From NCBI GenBank assembly GCA_021787845.1, contig JAJYLH010000015.1, forward strand, positions 26,425-90,424: a DNA stretch of 64,000 bases, read 5' to 3'. Positions within the stretch are counted from its first letter, which is position 1; the number at the start of each line of letters is the position of its first letter. This DNA is from Myxococcales bacterium (GTDB lineage: Bacteria > Myxococcota > Myxococcia > Myxococcales > JAJYLH01). The translations under genes were made by a program, and so were the position numbers. A model generated the notes under the pieces. That model ran no database searches, was not told the origin of the DNA, and saw only the letters and a list, made by a program, of their open reading frames with translations. Shown one piece after another: positions 1 through 10,440 of this stretch.

Positions 1-1
1 C

Positions 2-1237
2 TGGCTGCTCGGATACGAGGCGGCCGCGCGCTGGCTCGTGCTGCTCGCCGGGATCGCGCTCTTCATCGATTCCCTCAACGCGCTTTTCTACGCCGTCTTG
101 CGCGGCTTGCACCTGCTCGTCCACCAGAGCATCGGCGCATTCACCGGCCAACTGCTGGTGCTCACGGCCGGCGGCCTGGTGCTCGCTTTCCACCCGTCGC
201 TGACGCTGCTCGTGCTGGTGCTCCCGCTGGGCAGCCTCGTCAACCTGGCGATTTCCGCTGGCCAGGTCGGGCGCCGGCTCGGATGGAAAGCGCTCGTGCC
301 GTCGTGGACCCTCAGCGGCCTCGTTCAGATCTTCGCCCTGTCGCTGCCGTTCTTCCTCGGAATCACCTTCTCCGGCGTGTCGGAGACGCTCGACGTGCAG
401 CTCATCAAGATCTTCTGGGGCAATGCCGTCGTCGGCGTCTTCAGTGTCGCCACGCGTTTCACCTTCGCCTTCCAATTCCTGCCGCTCTCGTTCACGACGG
501 CGCTGGTGCCGGGCATGAGCGCGCTCGTCGGACGCCGCGACCAGGCCGGCCTCGCGACCCTGTTCGAGAACGCGGTGCGGTACCTGCTCCTGTTGGCCGT
601 TCCGTTGGCGCTCGGCATCGGCTTGGTCGCGCCGGACGCCGTGCGTCTGGTCGGCGCTTCCTACGACGCCGCGGTGCCCGTGCTCTCGCTCCTGCCGCTG
701 GTGCTGATTCCGATTTTCCTCTCGTTCGCGACGGGAGCGCTCCTGAACGCGACCGGCCGCCAGTACACGCAGACCGCGCTCGTCGGCGTGACGCTCCTCG
801 CGAGCCTGCTCCTGGAGCTCTGGCTCGTGCCGGCGAAGGGGATGACCGGCGCCGCGATCGGGTCCATCGTCTCGATGTCGCTGCTCGCGTTCGGCGGCTT
901 TCTCTTCGTGCCGCACGTGATTCCGGACTACCGGCTGCGGCGAGTTGCCAGGCTCGCGCTGCCGATCGTCGCTTCGGGGCTGGCGATGCTCCTGGCGGGC
1001 CACGGACTGCGGTCGGCGCTCGCGCGAACCTCGTCGTCACCGGTGCTGCGGGTGGCAGTGGTCGTCGCCGGTTCGGCCTTGGCGTACGCGGCGGTGCTTC
1101 TGGTCACGCGAGGGCTCCACGCCGACGACTTGCGGATGCTGCTTCGGCTCGCCCGCGGAGGCTCGCGCGGCCGCGAGCCCACCGACGCGATTTCCACGCC
1201 CAGGGGCGACGCGGATATCGCCTTGGAGAACCGATGA
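2..1237 (+). CDS. Oligosaccharide/lipid flippase family (MATE/Wzx-like) membrane protein, 5' truncated by window edge
   Basis: Open frame from base 2; many hydrophobic segments; flippase-like C-terminal half (LPLVLIPIFLSFATGALLNATGRQ). Confidence 0.75.
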   Translation, partial: WLLGYEAAARWLVLLAGIALFIDSLNALFYAVLRGLHLLVHQSIGAFTGQLLVLTAGGLVLAFHPSLTLLVLVLPLGSLVNLAISAGQVGRRLGWKALVPSWTLSGLVQIFALSLPFFLGITFSGVSETLDVQLIKIFWGNAVVGVFSVATRFTFAFQFLPLSFTTALVPGMSALVGRRDQAGLATLFENAVRYLLLLAVPLALGIGLVAPDAVRLVGASYDAAVPVLSLLPLVLIPIFLSFATGALLNATGRQYTQTALVGVTLLASLLLELWLVPAKGMTGAAIGSIVSMSLLAFGGFLFVPHVIPDYRLRRVARLALPIVASGLAMLLAGHGLRSALARTSSSPVLRVAVVVAGSALAYAAVLLVTRGLHADDLRMLLRLARGGSRGREPTDAISTPRGDADIALENR

Positions 1238-1536
1238 AGCCGGGCGCGGTTGCCATCCCGTTTGGCCGCCATCTGCCGGTCGTCTTGGCGTCTTGCGCGG
1301 CGCGGCGCCTTCCCGGTCGGCGTCGGTCAGCACCGCGAGCAGCGCTTCCGCGAGCAGCCGAGCGCAACGACTTCCGCGCCGTGGTCGACGCCTACCTCGA
1401 CCTCTTCGGAGCGCGCCAGGCAAAAGAGGCGATTTCGTAGCTCCTTGTCGGTCTATCGATATCTGCTCAGACTCCACGGTTTCGGTCGGTGCGTGAACCG
1501 GAGAGGCATGGGTCTTTCTTGCCGCTCGCGTGTCGG

Positions 1537-2964
1537 TCACCTGCGGGGCAGAGTCACGAGCCAGTGGGCGTGCGGCGGGCGCAGGCGCTGCTGCCCGAGG
1601 TCGATCCACAGGTCGTCGCCGTCGGTTGTTCGCACGGTGCCCTCGAGGCCGGCCGCGTCCAAGGCGGCATGCAGCTCGTCCTCACCCAGCGCGTAGCGTT
1701 CGCCCAGCCGCTCGGCGAACCGCGCGTTCGGCGCCGCCGCGAAGGTCCGACCGGCGACCAACATCTGCACCTCGTTGCGGCAGGCGTTGCGGCACGCTCG
1801 CAAGAACTCGATCCGCTCGCTCTCCGGCAGCGCTTCCAGGGTGTCGAGGACCACGAGCGCTTGCAAGCTGCCTGCCCGGCGCGTCTGGACCGCGCGCAGC
1901 GCCTCGAGCCGAACGACCACCGCGGGGCCGGCCGCACCGAACTTCACGGTCGAATTCCCGCTCAGGAGCGGCACCACCGAGTCGGCCGTCACCCAGCCAC
2001 TGAACGCGTCCTGCGCCCGGCTCACGACGAGCCGCGGCTGGCGCGAGAGCGCGTGGTCGAGCGATACCTCTTGCCACGCCGGAGCCGACGCGAGCGCCGG
2101 ACCCAGCCGCGGAACGCGGCCGTCGAAGAGCGGCGCCAGCGCTCGCCGCACGAGCCAGGGATGCTCCACCACCCACCGCTCGGCGCGCGCCCGCAGCGGT
2201 CGCTCGATTCCAAACCGGACCGTCCGAGCCGCCGCCCTCGCTTCCAGGCGCGCCGCAGGAGGGCGCTTCTGCTGAGCGGCTTCGGCCCAGGAAAGGTAGT
2301 CCGGGGTCCCAAACGCCGATGCGGCGGCGAAGTGCAGGAGCCCGGGCCGAGCGACCAGCTCGCGCATCGAACGGGGGGCGTAGCCGCGTGCGGACAGGTG
2401 GTGGATGACGAGGCGGTTCAAGTCCGCGGGCCCGAGGGCGCCGTTCGGCTCGCCGGTGAGGTGGAAGCTGAACGGCCCTTGATCCCAGCGACCGCCATAG
2501 CCGTCGAAGAGGCCGCGCAAGAGCGGGCGGTGCTCGCGATTCACGACGAACAGGCCGGTGTTGACGACAACGGCCGGCCACGCGCTCTCGGGCAGGAATC
2601 CGAACCACCATCGCCGGCCGAGCTCCGCCTGCGCGGGGATGGCGTAAGTGTCGTCGTCGACCGCGAGCCAGCCGTCACCAGCGAGCGCGAACGGATCCGG
2701 CGGCTCGCCCAAAACGAACACGTCGGCATCGAGCCAACAGAGCCGGTCGAACCGCGCAAGCTCCGGCTCCTCGAGGACCTTGACCTTTTCCCAGCTCGCA
2801 TGGGCGTGATCGACAGCGCTGGCCGTCTCGAGCGGCCGCTCGAACACCAGGAGCGGGCAGCCCAACTGGCGCGCGAACCGCTCGTGGCCCGAGCGGATGT
2901 GCTCTTCGTAGAAGCGGCGATAGCTCTCGCCGAGAACGACCGTCACCAGCGCCCGTCGCTCCAT
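1537..2964 (-). CDS. Glycosyltransferase with DxD motif plus C-terminal methyltransferase-like region
   Basis: FDRLCWLDADVFVLGEP motif in N-terminal half; C-terminal LVVLDTLEALPESERIEFLRACRNACR resembles the late part of class I SAM methyltransferases. Confidence 0.65.
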   Translation of the reverse strand: MERRALVTVVLGESYRRFYEEHIRSGHERFARQLGCPLLVFERPLETASAVDHAHASWEKVKVLEEPELARFDRLCWLDADVFVLGEPPDPFALAGDGWLAVDDDTYAIPAQAELGRRWWFGFLPESAWPAVVVNTGLFVVNREHRPLLRGLFDGYGGRWDQGPFSFHLTGEPNGALGPADLNRLVIHHLSARGYAPRSMRELVARPGLLHFAAASAFGTPDYLSWAEAAQQKRPPAARLEARAAARTVRFGIERPLRARAERWVVEHPWLVRRALAPLFDGRVPRLGPALASAPAWQEVSLDHALSRQPRLVVSRAQDAFSGWVTADSVVPLLSGNSTVKFGAAGPAVVVRLEALRAVQTRRAGSLQALVVLDTLEALPESERIEFLRACRNACRNEVQMLVAGRTFAAAPNARFAERLGERYALGEDELHAALDAAGLEGTVRTTDGDDLWIDLGQQRLRPPHAHWLVTLPRR

Positions 2965-3262
2965 CGGCCGCCCTTCCGTTCCTGCCTACGCTCCCGAGGG
3001 ACTCGCGGAGGAAAAGGAGACTTCCATCCAGGATGACCGTAAGGCACTGGTCGCGCCGGCAGTCAAGTGGGGCGCCGAGACGGAGCACGCTCATCGCCGG
3101 GAAGCTGCTTGCCGGGTCGATAGCACTCCGCTCGCCGATCCGGCGCGTCGCTCCCTTTCGGTCACGGCACGGATCCCGCTGCCCAGCTCGACCACCGGTC
3201 CCTACCGCGACCTCGAGACAGCGCTATCGATGGCACCTCGGGGCTCGGGTCTTCCTCTGCCT

Positions 3263-3298
3263 GTGCCCTACCCGGACACTCGCGGGTCCGGCTTCCGC
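3263..3298. repeat. 36-bp dispersed hairpin repeat (partner of 40133-40168)
   Basis: GTGCCCTACCCGGACACTCGCGGGTCCGGCTTCCGC. Confidence 0.7.
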
Positions 3299-3396
3299 GT
3301 TCGTGTCGGCGGGTGACCGGAAAGACGGGGCGACCTCGGCCGCCCGTCGGCAGCTTGACGCGGCGGCGCTTCGCCGCTTAAGCACCCGAGCTTCCG

Positions 3397-4605
3397 ATGC
3401 GCCTTTTCTTCCCTGCGACCGACCACCGACAGCGCTTCCCCGAAGCGACGGACGCCGAGTTTGGCGACTGGCGCTGGCAGCAACGGCACGTGCTCGACGA
3501 CGAGGAGAAGCTGTCGCGCCGGTTCTCGCTCGCGCCGGAGGAGCGGCTGGGCATCGCGGCGACGCGAGGCATCTTCCGCTTCGGCATCACGCCCTACTAC
3601 GCCGCTCTCATGGACCAGGAGCACTTCTGGTGCCCGGTTCGACGGCAGGCGATACCGCTCCCGCAGGAGGCGACCGCTCGCGCTGAGGAGCTCGTTGATC
3701 CGTTGGGTGAGGACCGGCATCGCCCTGTCCCGGCCATCGTCCACCGCTATCCCGACCGGGTGCTGCTCCTCGCCCTGGACCGCTGCGCCGTCTACTGCCG
3801 CCACTGCACCCGCCGCCGGCTGACTGGCCACGGCGCCGCCGATTTCGATCGCGAGGCGCTGGACGAGGCGGTCGCGTACGTGCGCGCGCACCCGCGGGTC
3901 CGCGACGTCCTCGTGTCGGGAGGGGATCCGCTTCTGCTCTCCACCGAGCGGCTGGCGCGGCTCGTCGGCGACCTGCGTTCGATTCCCCACGTCGAGCTGA
4001 TTCGCGTCGGCACCCGCGTTCCGGTGTGCAATCCGTTTCGCGTCGACGACGAGCTCGCGCGCGCGCTGCGCCGGGCGGAGGCGTTCGTCGTCACCCATTT
4101 CAACCATCCGAAAGAGCTGACCGCGGAGGCGAAGGAAGCCTGCGAGCGGCTCGTCGATTCCGGCGTCCCGGTGGAGAACCAGACCGTGCTCCTCCGGCGC
4201 CTCAACTCGTCAGCGCGGATCATCGCCGACCTGAACCACCGGCTCCTACGCCTGCGTGTGCGACCGTACTACTTGCACCAGGGCGACCTCGCGCAGGGGC
4301 TCGACCATCTGCGCACGCCGCTCTCCAAGGGCGTGGAAATCCTGAAAGCGCTCCGGGGGCACACCAGCGGCCTCGCGGTCCCGCACCTCGCGGTCGACCT
4401 GCCGGGTGGCGGCGGCAAAGTCACTCTGCAGCCCTCCTATCTGGTGTCACAGTCCGATGTGGGCGCGCGGTTTCGCAACTACCTCGGCGAGACCTACGAC
4501 TACCCCGAGCCGCTCGACCGCGATTGCAGTGTGCCTTACGAGAGCGTGTTCTATGGCGAAGAAGGACGGGAGCCGGAGCGTCCTTCTCTCGCTTGCGGGC
4601 CATGA
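3397..4605 (+). CDS. kamA: KamA/EpmB-family lysine 2,3-aminomutase-like radical SAM protein
   Basis: CAVYCRHCTRRRLTG (CxxxCxxC), VSGGDPLLL, GTRVPV, PHLAVDLPGGGGKV motifs. Confidence 0.9.
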   Translation: MRLFFPATDHRQRFPEATDAEFGDWRWQQRHVLDDEEKLSRRFSLAPEERLGIAATRGIFRFGITPYYAALMDQEHFWCPVRRQAIPLPQEATARAEELVDPLGEDRHRPVPAIVHRYPDRVLLLALDRCAVYCRHCTRRRLTGHGAADFDREALDEAVAYVRAHPRVRDVLVSGGDPLLLSTERLARLVGDLRSIPHVELIRVGTRVPVCNPFRVDDELARALRRAEAFVVTHFNHPKELTAEAKEACERLVDSGVPVENQTVLLRRLNSSARIIADLNHRLLRLRVRPYYLHQGDLAQGLDHLRTPLSKGVEILKALRGHTSGLAVPHLAVDLPGGGGKVTLQPSYLVSQSDVGARFRNYLGETYDYPEPLDRDCSVPYESVFYGEEGREPERPSLACGP

Positions 4606-5065
4606 TCCGACCTTGATTCAAAGGACGGAAACGGCAAGTCGTGGCGCACGCGCGCCAGTCGATCTCAGTATTCGAGCGCGGCAACCGGTAGCGCTGTCAG
4701 CCAAATCGCGACACCCAGGGCAACCACGAAGATCGCAAGCGCGAACCAGCGTAACGGACGACGGATCGCTGGCGCGAGCACCACCGCGAACGCCACCAGC
4801 CACGCATTGCAGGCGGTCGTGAAGTGGAGAGGTGAAAGACGAGGGTGAGCATGGCCTAGGCCCCAAACCAACTTGGATGGGTACTGGCGAGTCACTCCCT
4901 GCTAGAAAACACTTATCCGGTCCCAGCGGAAGGAGAAGGCCATACCCGCACCAAGGATGGCGATCGATGCAAGTCCGACCGAAAGGCGCGCGATGGACAC
5001 GACCTTACGAAGTCCTGCAAAGATCTTTGACGTCCTTATCGAACCAGACGCGCCCATCGGCACCG

Positions 5066-6058
5066 CTACCTTGGGGGGTAAGTCCTCCAGCCGGACCGGA
5101 CCGCATCGGCATAGCGGACGGCGTGCTGGATGATCATCCCCGCGACGTCGAGCCCGGTCGCCGTTTCCAGCCCCTCGAACCCGGGCGAGCTGTTGAGCTC
5201 CATCACCTTGGGCCCGTGGCGGCCTTCGAGGAGGTCGACGCCCGCCACTTCCAGCCCCACCACCCGCGCCGCGCGCACCGCGCAATCGGCGTACTCCCTC
5301 GGCAGGTCGATGGGCACTCCCGCGCCGCCGCGATGGATGTTCGACCGGAACTCGCCCTTGCGCGCCGTCCGCCGCATCGCGCCCACCGCCCGGTCGCCGA
5401 TGACCAGCACCCGCACGTCGCGACCACGCGACTCCGCCACGAACTCCTGGAGCACGATCTCCTGGCCCAGCTCCCACATCGTGTCGAGCAGCGTCGACAG
5501 CTCCGCCATCGAGTGGGCAATCATCACGCCGATCCCCTGGGTCCCCCTCGTCAGCTTGACGATGGCCGGCAGCCCTCCTACCCGGCGGATGGCCTCCTCC
5601 AGGTCGTCCTTGTTCCTGGCCATCACCGTCCGCGGCACGTCGATGTCGTAGCGCGCGAGAAGCTGCAGGCAACGCAGCTTGTCCCGGCTCGTGGCGATGG
5701 CGGAAGCGCTGTTGAGCACCGGTACCCGCATCAGCTCGAGCTGGCTCACCACCGCGAGGCCGTAGCTCGTCACCGACGCGCCGATGCGAGGGAGGACCAC
5801 GTCGGCCTCGGTGAGCGCCTCGCCGCCGACCAGGAGCGCCGGCTGGCCCCGCTCCACGACGACGGAACAGGAGAGCGTGTCGACGACCCGAATCGAATGG
5901 CCCTGCTGCGCCGCCGCCTGGGCGAAGCGGCTGGTCGAGTAGAGCTTGGGGTTACGCGAGAGGACCACGATGCGCCGGCCGCGATAGACGCCGCGCTCGA
6001 CCGCGAGCGGCGTCGGCGGTCGGCGGAGCGGACGGCGTTTCTTACGGGGCTTGGCCAT
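5066..6058 (-). CDS. rimK: RimK-family ATP-grasp ligase (alpha-L-glutamate ligase)
   Basis: LVLPRIGASVTSYG-type N-terminus, ATP-grasp signature ...FVAESRGRDVRVLVIGDRAVGAMRR, MELNSSPGFEGLE. Confidence 0.9.
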   Translation of the reverse strand: MAKPRKKRRPLRRPPTPLAVERGVYRGRRIVVLSRNPKLYSTSRFAQAAAQQGHSIRVVDTLSCSVVVERGQPALLVGGEALTEADVVLPRIGASVTSYGLAVVSQLELMRVPVLNSASAIATSRDKLRCLQLLARYDIDVPRTVMARNKDDLEEAIRRVGGLPAIVKLTRGTQGIGVMIAHSMAELSTLLDTMWELGQEIVLQEFVAESRGRDVRVLVIGDRAVGAMRRTARKGEFRSNIHRGGAGVPIDLPREYADCAVRAARVVGLEVAGVDLLEGRHGPKVMELNSSPGFEGLETATGLDVAGMIIQHAVRYADAVRSGWRTYPPR

Positions 6059-6109
6059 CTCTAAGGGGCGGGAGCAGAGCGCGAAAGCGCGGGAAGGCGC
6101 AAGGTGATT

Positions 6110-7753
6110 TCACCAGCGCCGGCGAACGTAGACGACAATCTGCGTCGCTTGATCGATTCCGAACGACAGCGCCGGGACGCGGGTGCCGAACTCGGTCCAG
6201 ATTTCGAACTCGCGGTCGCGAAACTCCCGCATGTACTGGTAGACGGCGATGGTCGCGTCCTCCGGGCTCCAAGCGTAGCGGATGTCCTTGCGCAAGGCCC
6301 CTTCGCGCTGGTAGGCGGAAAAGCTCTCGAAGTTCACCTCGTGGAAGAAGACGAGCGCGCCGCGGGGCGCGTGCTGGTTCAGCCAGGGCAGGACGGCGGT
6401 GACGTTGTTCGACCAGAACTGCCGTTGCATCCCCAGCATCGCCCCTCCGGCAGCGCCGCCGGCCAGCTCGTTGTAGGCGCTCGTGCCGTAGGGCTGGAAG
6501 TGCGCGGTGGAGATGGCGCCGGGCACCAGGACGCAGGTCGCGAGCCCCACGGTCGCCAAGCGCCGATGTGAGGGCAGAAGCGCTCCCGCTGCATCGACCG
6601 CGAGCCGCGCCCCGAAGACGCCGAGCACCGCGATGCCCGCCATCCAGTGCTTGATGCCGCCGAAGATGGGCGTCGAGCCGACCATGAAGGGGACGATGGC
6701 GACCAGGATCGAGAAGAAGAGCAGCCAGTCGACGCGGTCGAGCGCACCCGCGCGCGCGCGTAACGCGCGGGAGAACGAGCCAGCGCCCTGGGCGAAGAGC
6801 TTGATGGAAGCGAAGCCGAGGAGCAGGAGCGTCGCGACCGGCAGCGTCACCGCCTCGACCCCGAGCGGATAGAGGTGCGGGAACGGCGGCGCCCGAAGCT
6901 CCTTTCCGAAGTACTCCCAGGGATAGTTCACGTGGTGCAGGTGGAAGCGGATCCACGAGGCGACGCGGTCGATGGGGTGGTGCCAGAGAAAGGGCCAGAG
7001 CACGTACAACACCGCCGGGCCCGCGATGGCCATGGTGACGAACGGCTTCGGGATGCGAATGAGGAGGCCCTTGAAGCCCGCGGCCCAGAGGTCCTTGCGG
7101 TTCGTGACCAGCCAGTGCGCGAGGATCGCGGGTGGCATCAAGAGGGCGTTGTGCTTGGTCGCGAGCAAGAGGCCGAACAGCAGCCCTGCCGTCCAGGCGC
7201 CGCGGCCCGTCCGCAGCCAGTGGGCGTAGCCGACCAGGAACAGGCACCACATCGCCGCGACCGGGATGTCGAAGCAGGCGATGTGCCCATGGAAGAAGTG
7301 ACGCGGCACCGCCCAGAACAGCGCGGGGGCCAGGAGCGCCGCCGCCCTACCCCACGGCAACGCGAGCAGGAACAGGGCGAGCGACAAGAGGCCGGCGAAG
7401 AGAAACGCCGGCAGCCGGTAAGCGGTCTCGCCGTCGAGCCAGCCCAGCGTCCGCGTGAACAAGAGGTGCGAGAGTGCGAAGGATTCCTTCGCGAGCGGCG
7501 GATGCTCCTGGTTGTAGGACCAGTCGTGGACGATGGTCCAGTCCTGGAACGGCCGCGCGACTTGCCCGTGCGCGAAGTCCCGGCCGAGCTCCCGGAACCA
7601 GCTTTCGTAATCGTGCGCGGCGGTGAAGTAGTAGCCCTCGTCACGCACGTGGCCGATGGGCTTGTTCGTCGCCCACATCAGGCCGGCGGTCGCGAGGACC
7701 AGGCCGAACGCGAGCGCGCGGTCGAGACGCGACAGCCGCGAGGGAGGGGACAC
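6110..7753 (-). CDS. PMT/ArnT-type membrane glycosyltransferase
   Basis: Multi-pass membrane protein, N-terminal periplasmic-loop acidic residues, DWSYNQEHPPLAK motif typical of the GT39/GT83 superfamily. Confidence 0.75.
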   Translation of the reverse strand: MSPPSRLSRLDRALAFGLVLATAGLMWATNKPIGHVRDEGYYFTAAHDYESWFRELGRDFAHGQVARPFQDWTIVHDWSYNQEHPPLAKESFALSHLLFTRTLGWLDGETAYRLPAFLFAGLLSLALFLLALPWGRAAALLAPALFWAVPRHFFHGHIACFDIPVAAMWCLFLVGYAHWLRTGRGAWTAGLLFGLLLATKHNALLMPPAILAHWLVTNRKDLWAAGFKGLLIRIPKPFVTMAIAGPAVLYVLWPFLWHHPIDRVASWIRFHLHHVNYPWEYFGKELRAPPFPHLYPLGVEAVTLPVATLLLLGFASIKLFAQGAGSFSRALRARAGALDRVDWLLFFSILVAIVPFMVGSTPIFGGIKHWMAGIAVLGVFGARLAVDAAGALLPSHRRLATVGLATCVLVPGAISTAHFQPYGTSAYNELAGGAAGGAMLGMQRQFWSNNVTAVLPWLNQHAPRGALVFFHEVNFESFSAYQREGALRKDIRYAWSPEDATIAVYQYMREFRDREFEIWTEFGTRVPALSFGIDQATQIVVYVRRRW

Positions 7754-7810
7754 TACGCGGCCTCCGATGAGTGCCGAGGCCGCCCGTTACCCGCCGGGTT
7801 GCGCCCGGCG

Positions 7811-7839
7811 TCCGATCGGACCGATCGGTCCGATCGGTC
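7811..7839. repeat. GATCGGTCC-type intergenic palindromic element, copy 1
   Basis: TCCGATCGGACCGATCGGTCCGATCGGTC; perfect 22-bp palindrome inside. Confidence 0.9.
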
Positions 7840-7880
7840 ATGGATGATGCCCCAGGCCCGCAGCCTTTCGTGGACGGTTC

Positions 7881-10436
7881 TCACTCCCACGAAACCGCCT
7901 CCACGATGTCCAGCCGGGACGCCCGCCTGGCCGGCCAGACCCCGCCGAGCGCCGCGAACGCGATCGACGCGGCGGCCGTGGCGAGCGCGATGGCGACGGG
8001 GAACACGGTGGGGAACGTCCAGCCCGTCGTCTGCACGCCGATGACCTGCACGAACACCCTGCCCATCAGGAGCCCTGCCGGAATGCCCAGCGCCACGCCC
8101 GAGACGCCGAGCAGCGCCGCTTCCAACACCACCGCGCCCACCACCTGCCCCCGCGAGGCGCCCGTCGCACGCAGAATGCCGATTTCCCGCGTCCGCTCCA
8201 AGACCTGCGCGAGGAGCGTCCCGACGACGCCCAGGACGCCGACGCCGACCGCGATGAACAAGAGCGCGTAGAGCAGCGAGAAGAAGTCGTCGACGAGCTT
8301 CATGATGATGCCCCGCAGCTCGGCGTTGGTGGCGACGCGCAGGTCATAGCGGTCGCCGAGCGCCCGCTCGATTTCGTCGCGCACCCCGGAAGCGCTCGCG
8401 CCCTTCGCGAGGTAGACGTCGACCGCGTCGACGAGGTGGTCGCCGAAGAGGCGGGTGAAGACCGGCCGGTCGAAGATGATCGCGCCCTGGTCGTTCGAAT
8501 AATCCACCACCGCTCCGGCGACCCGGAACCGCTTCCGCCCCTCGGGCGTGACGATGCCGATCCGGTCGCCCACCTTGAGCCGGACGTTGCGCGCGAAGTT
8601 GTCGCTCACCAGAACCTCCCCCGCCTGGAGGGCGCGGGTGAAGGTCGAAAGCTTCCCCATCGTCGCCAGCGGGTGCGCGCGCTGGACGTACGGCGCCCAT
8701 TCGAGCGCGTAGACCGCCACCCGCCGGCCGCGCACGTCGCTCCAGATCATCCGCACCCGCTGCACCTCGCCGACGCCGGGGAGCTTGGCGATGTCGTCCG
8801 CGACCTCGGGCTGCATCGGCGTGTTCGCGAGGCCGATGTTCTGCGAGCCGCTGGAGACGAAGACGTCCGCCGGAATCGCGTTGTCGATCCACCGGCGCAT
8901 CGCGCTCTCGAACGAGCCGACGAAGGTCGCGAGCGTCAAGACCAGGGCCACGCCGAAGAGCACCGCCCCTGCCGCTACCCCGCTGCGCCGCCGCTCCCGA
9001 ACGAGCCCGGCGAGGGCGATTCTGCCCGGCGCTCCGAAGAGCCGCGCCACCGGCCGCTTCATCGCCCAATGCACGACCTCCACCGCGGTCCCCGCGAGCA
9101 TCGCCCCGCCCAGCGCGACTACCGCGAGGGCGAGGTTTCCGAACACCGGCGCCCCGCCGACGAGCGGCAGGTGGAGGAGCGGAATGCTTCCGAGCGCCAC
9201 CGCGACGCCCAGGAGCCGCGCGGGGGGCGAGAGCGGTTTCGACCCCCGCGGAGAAAGGTCGCGCCGCAACGCATCGACGGGCGCCACCCGGGCCGCTTCC
9301 CAGGCGGGCACCAGAGCCGCCAACACCGCGCCGGCGATGCCGAGGCCGATCGCCGCCAGGGCGAGGCCGAGGGAGACGTGGACGTGGCCGACGTTGACCG
9401 AGAGGTAGGCGCTGTTGATGCTCGCGAGAGCCTGCTTGACGGTCATCCGGGCGAGGAGCATCCCGAGGCCGACGCCAGCGGTGCCGCCTACCAGGCCGTA
9501 GCCGGCCGCCTCGATCGCGAAGAGGAGGACGATTTGCGCCCGGGTGACGCCGAGCGAGCGGAGGGTCCCGATTTCGCGCCGCCGCTGCGCCACCGCGAAC
9601 GAGACGGTGTTGAAGACCAGGAAGAGCCCCACCATCAGCGACACCGCCGCGCCCATCGCGAGGCCGACCTGGAACGAGCGCAGCATGTGCTCGACCGGGT
9701 GCCCGTGCGGCTTGTTCCGGCGGACCGTCGGGCCAGGACCCAGCGCGCGGCGGATCGCGTCGCGCACGCCAGCAGCGGTAAAGCCCTTCGCGACGTCGAC
9801 GTCGATGCGATCGACGTGCGGGCCGCGGCCGAAGGCAGCTTCCGCCGAGTAGAGGTCCATCACCGCGACCCGGCCGCCGAACGCCTTCGCCGCGGGGCCG
9901 TCGGGCAGGATGCCGAGGACGTGGAAGTCGTGCACGCCGCGGCTCGTGCGCATCGCGAGCCGGGCGCCGACCTTCAGCGAGCGCTCGCGGGCGAACGACT
10001 GCGACACGAGAACCGCGTCCGGATCGTTCAGGAACTCGATGGGGTCCGGCATCTGGGCGCCAGACGCGAAGGCGTTGAAGCCGCGAGAAGCATCGCCGGC
10101 GGCGAGGTCGGCGCCGAAGACCTGGAGCCGCGTGCCGTCGGTCAGCTTGGCGATCTCGACGATGGCAGGGGAAGCGCTCTCGACCCCCGGGACCGCTCTC
10201 ACCTTGTCCGCGAGGTCGTCGGGAAGCCCGCCGGGAACGCCGCCGGTGACGACGAGGTCGGCGCTCCCGGAGACGGCGCCCAGGGTGGAGCGAAAGCCCC
10301 GGAGAATCGCCTCGTTCGCCGCGCCGGTGGCGACGGTGGCGGAGACGCCCGCCGCGATGCCGAGCACCGTCAGCGTCGCGCGCAGGCGCATCTGGAACAG
10401 GCGCCGCCAGGAGACGTATCGGAGGAGCCGGCGCAC
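7881..10436 (-). CDS. FtsX/MacB-type ABC transporter permease with duplicated FtsX domains
   Basis: 851 aa, two FtsX-like membrane modules (RRREIGTLRSLGVTRAQI and RTREIGILRATGASRGQV). Confidence 0.9.
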   Translation of the reverse strand: MRRLLRYVSWRRLFQMRLRATLTVLGIAAGVSATVATGAANEAILRGFRSTLGAVSGSADLVVTGGVPGGLPDDLADKVRAVPGVESASPAIVEIAKLTDGTRLQVFGADLAAGDASRGFNAFASGAQMPDPIEFLNDPDAVLVSQSFARERSLKVGARLAMRTSRGVHDFHVLGILPDGPAAKAFGGRVAVMDLYSAEAAFGRGPHVDRIDVDVAKGFTAAGVRDAIRRALGPGPTVRRNKPHGHPVEHMLRSFQVGLAMGAAVSLMVGLFLVFNTVSFAVAQRRREIGTLRSLGVTRAQIVLLFAIEAAGYGLVGGTAGVGLGMLLARMTVKQALASINSAYLSVNVGHVHVSLGLALAAIGLGIAGAVLAALVPAWEAARVAPVDALRRDLSPRGSKPLSPPARLLGVAVALGSIPLLHLPLVGGAPVFGNLALAVVALGGAMLAGTAVEVVHWAMKRPVARLFGAPGRIALAGLVRERRRSGVAAGAVLFGVALVLTLATFVGSFESAMRRWIDNAIPADVFVSSGSQNIGLANTPMQPEVADDIAKLPGVGEVQRVRMIWSDVRGRRVAVYALEWAPYVQRAHPLATMGKLSTFTRALQAGEVLVSDNFARNVRLKVGDRIGIVTPEGRKRFRVAGAVVDYSNDQGAIIFDRPVFTRLFGDHLVDAVDVYLAKGASASGVRDEIERALGDRYDLRVATNAELRGIIMKLVDDFFSLLYALLFIAVGVGVLGVVGTLLAQVLERTREIGILRATGASRGQVVGAVVLEAALLGVSGVALGIPAGLLMGRVFVQVIGVQTTGWTFPTVFPVAIALATAAASIAFAALGGVWPARRASRLDIVEAVSWE

Positions 10437-10440
10437 TTTC

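Noticed and set aside
1234-1440. Short ORF after the flippase (MKPGAVAIPFGRH...KEAIS)
   Set aside because: No domain recognised, Arg-rich; may be a gene remnant but cannot be supported.
4665-4895. 76-aa minus-strand ORF with two hydrophobic stretches
   Set aside because: Could be a small membrane protein but no homology or start-site evidence visible.
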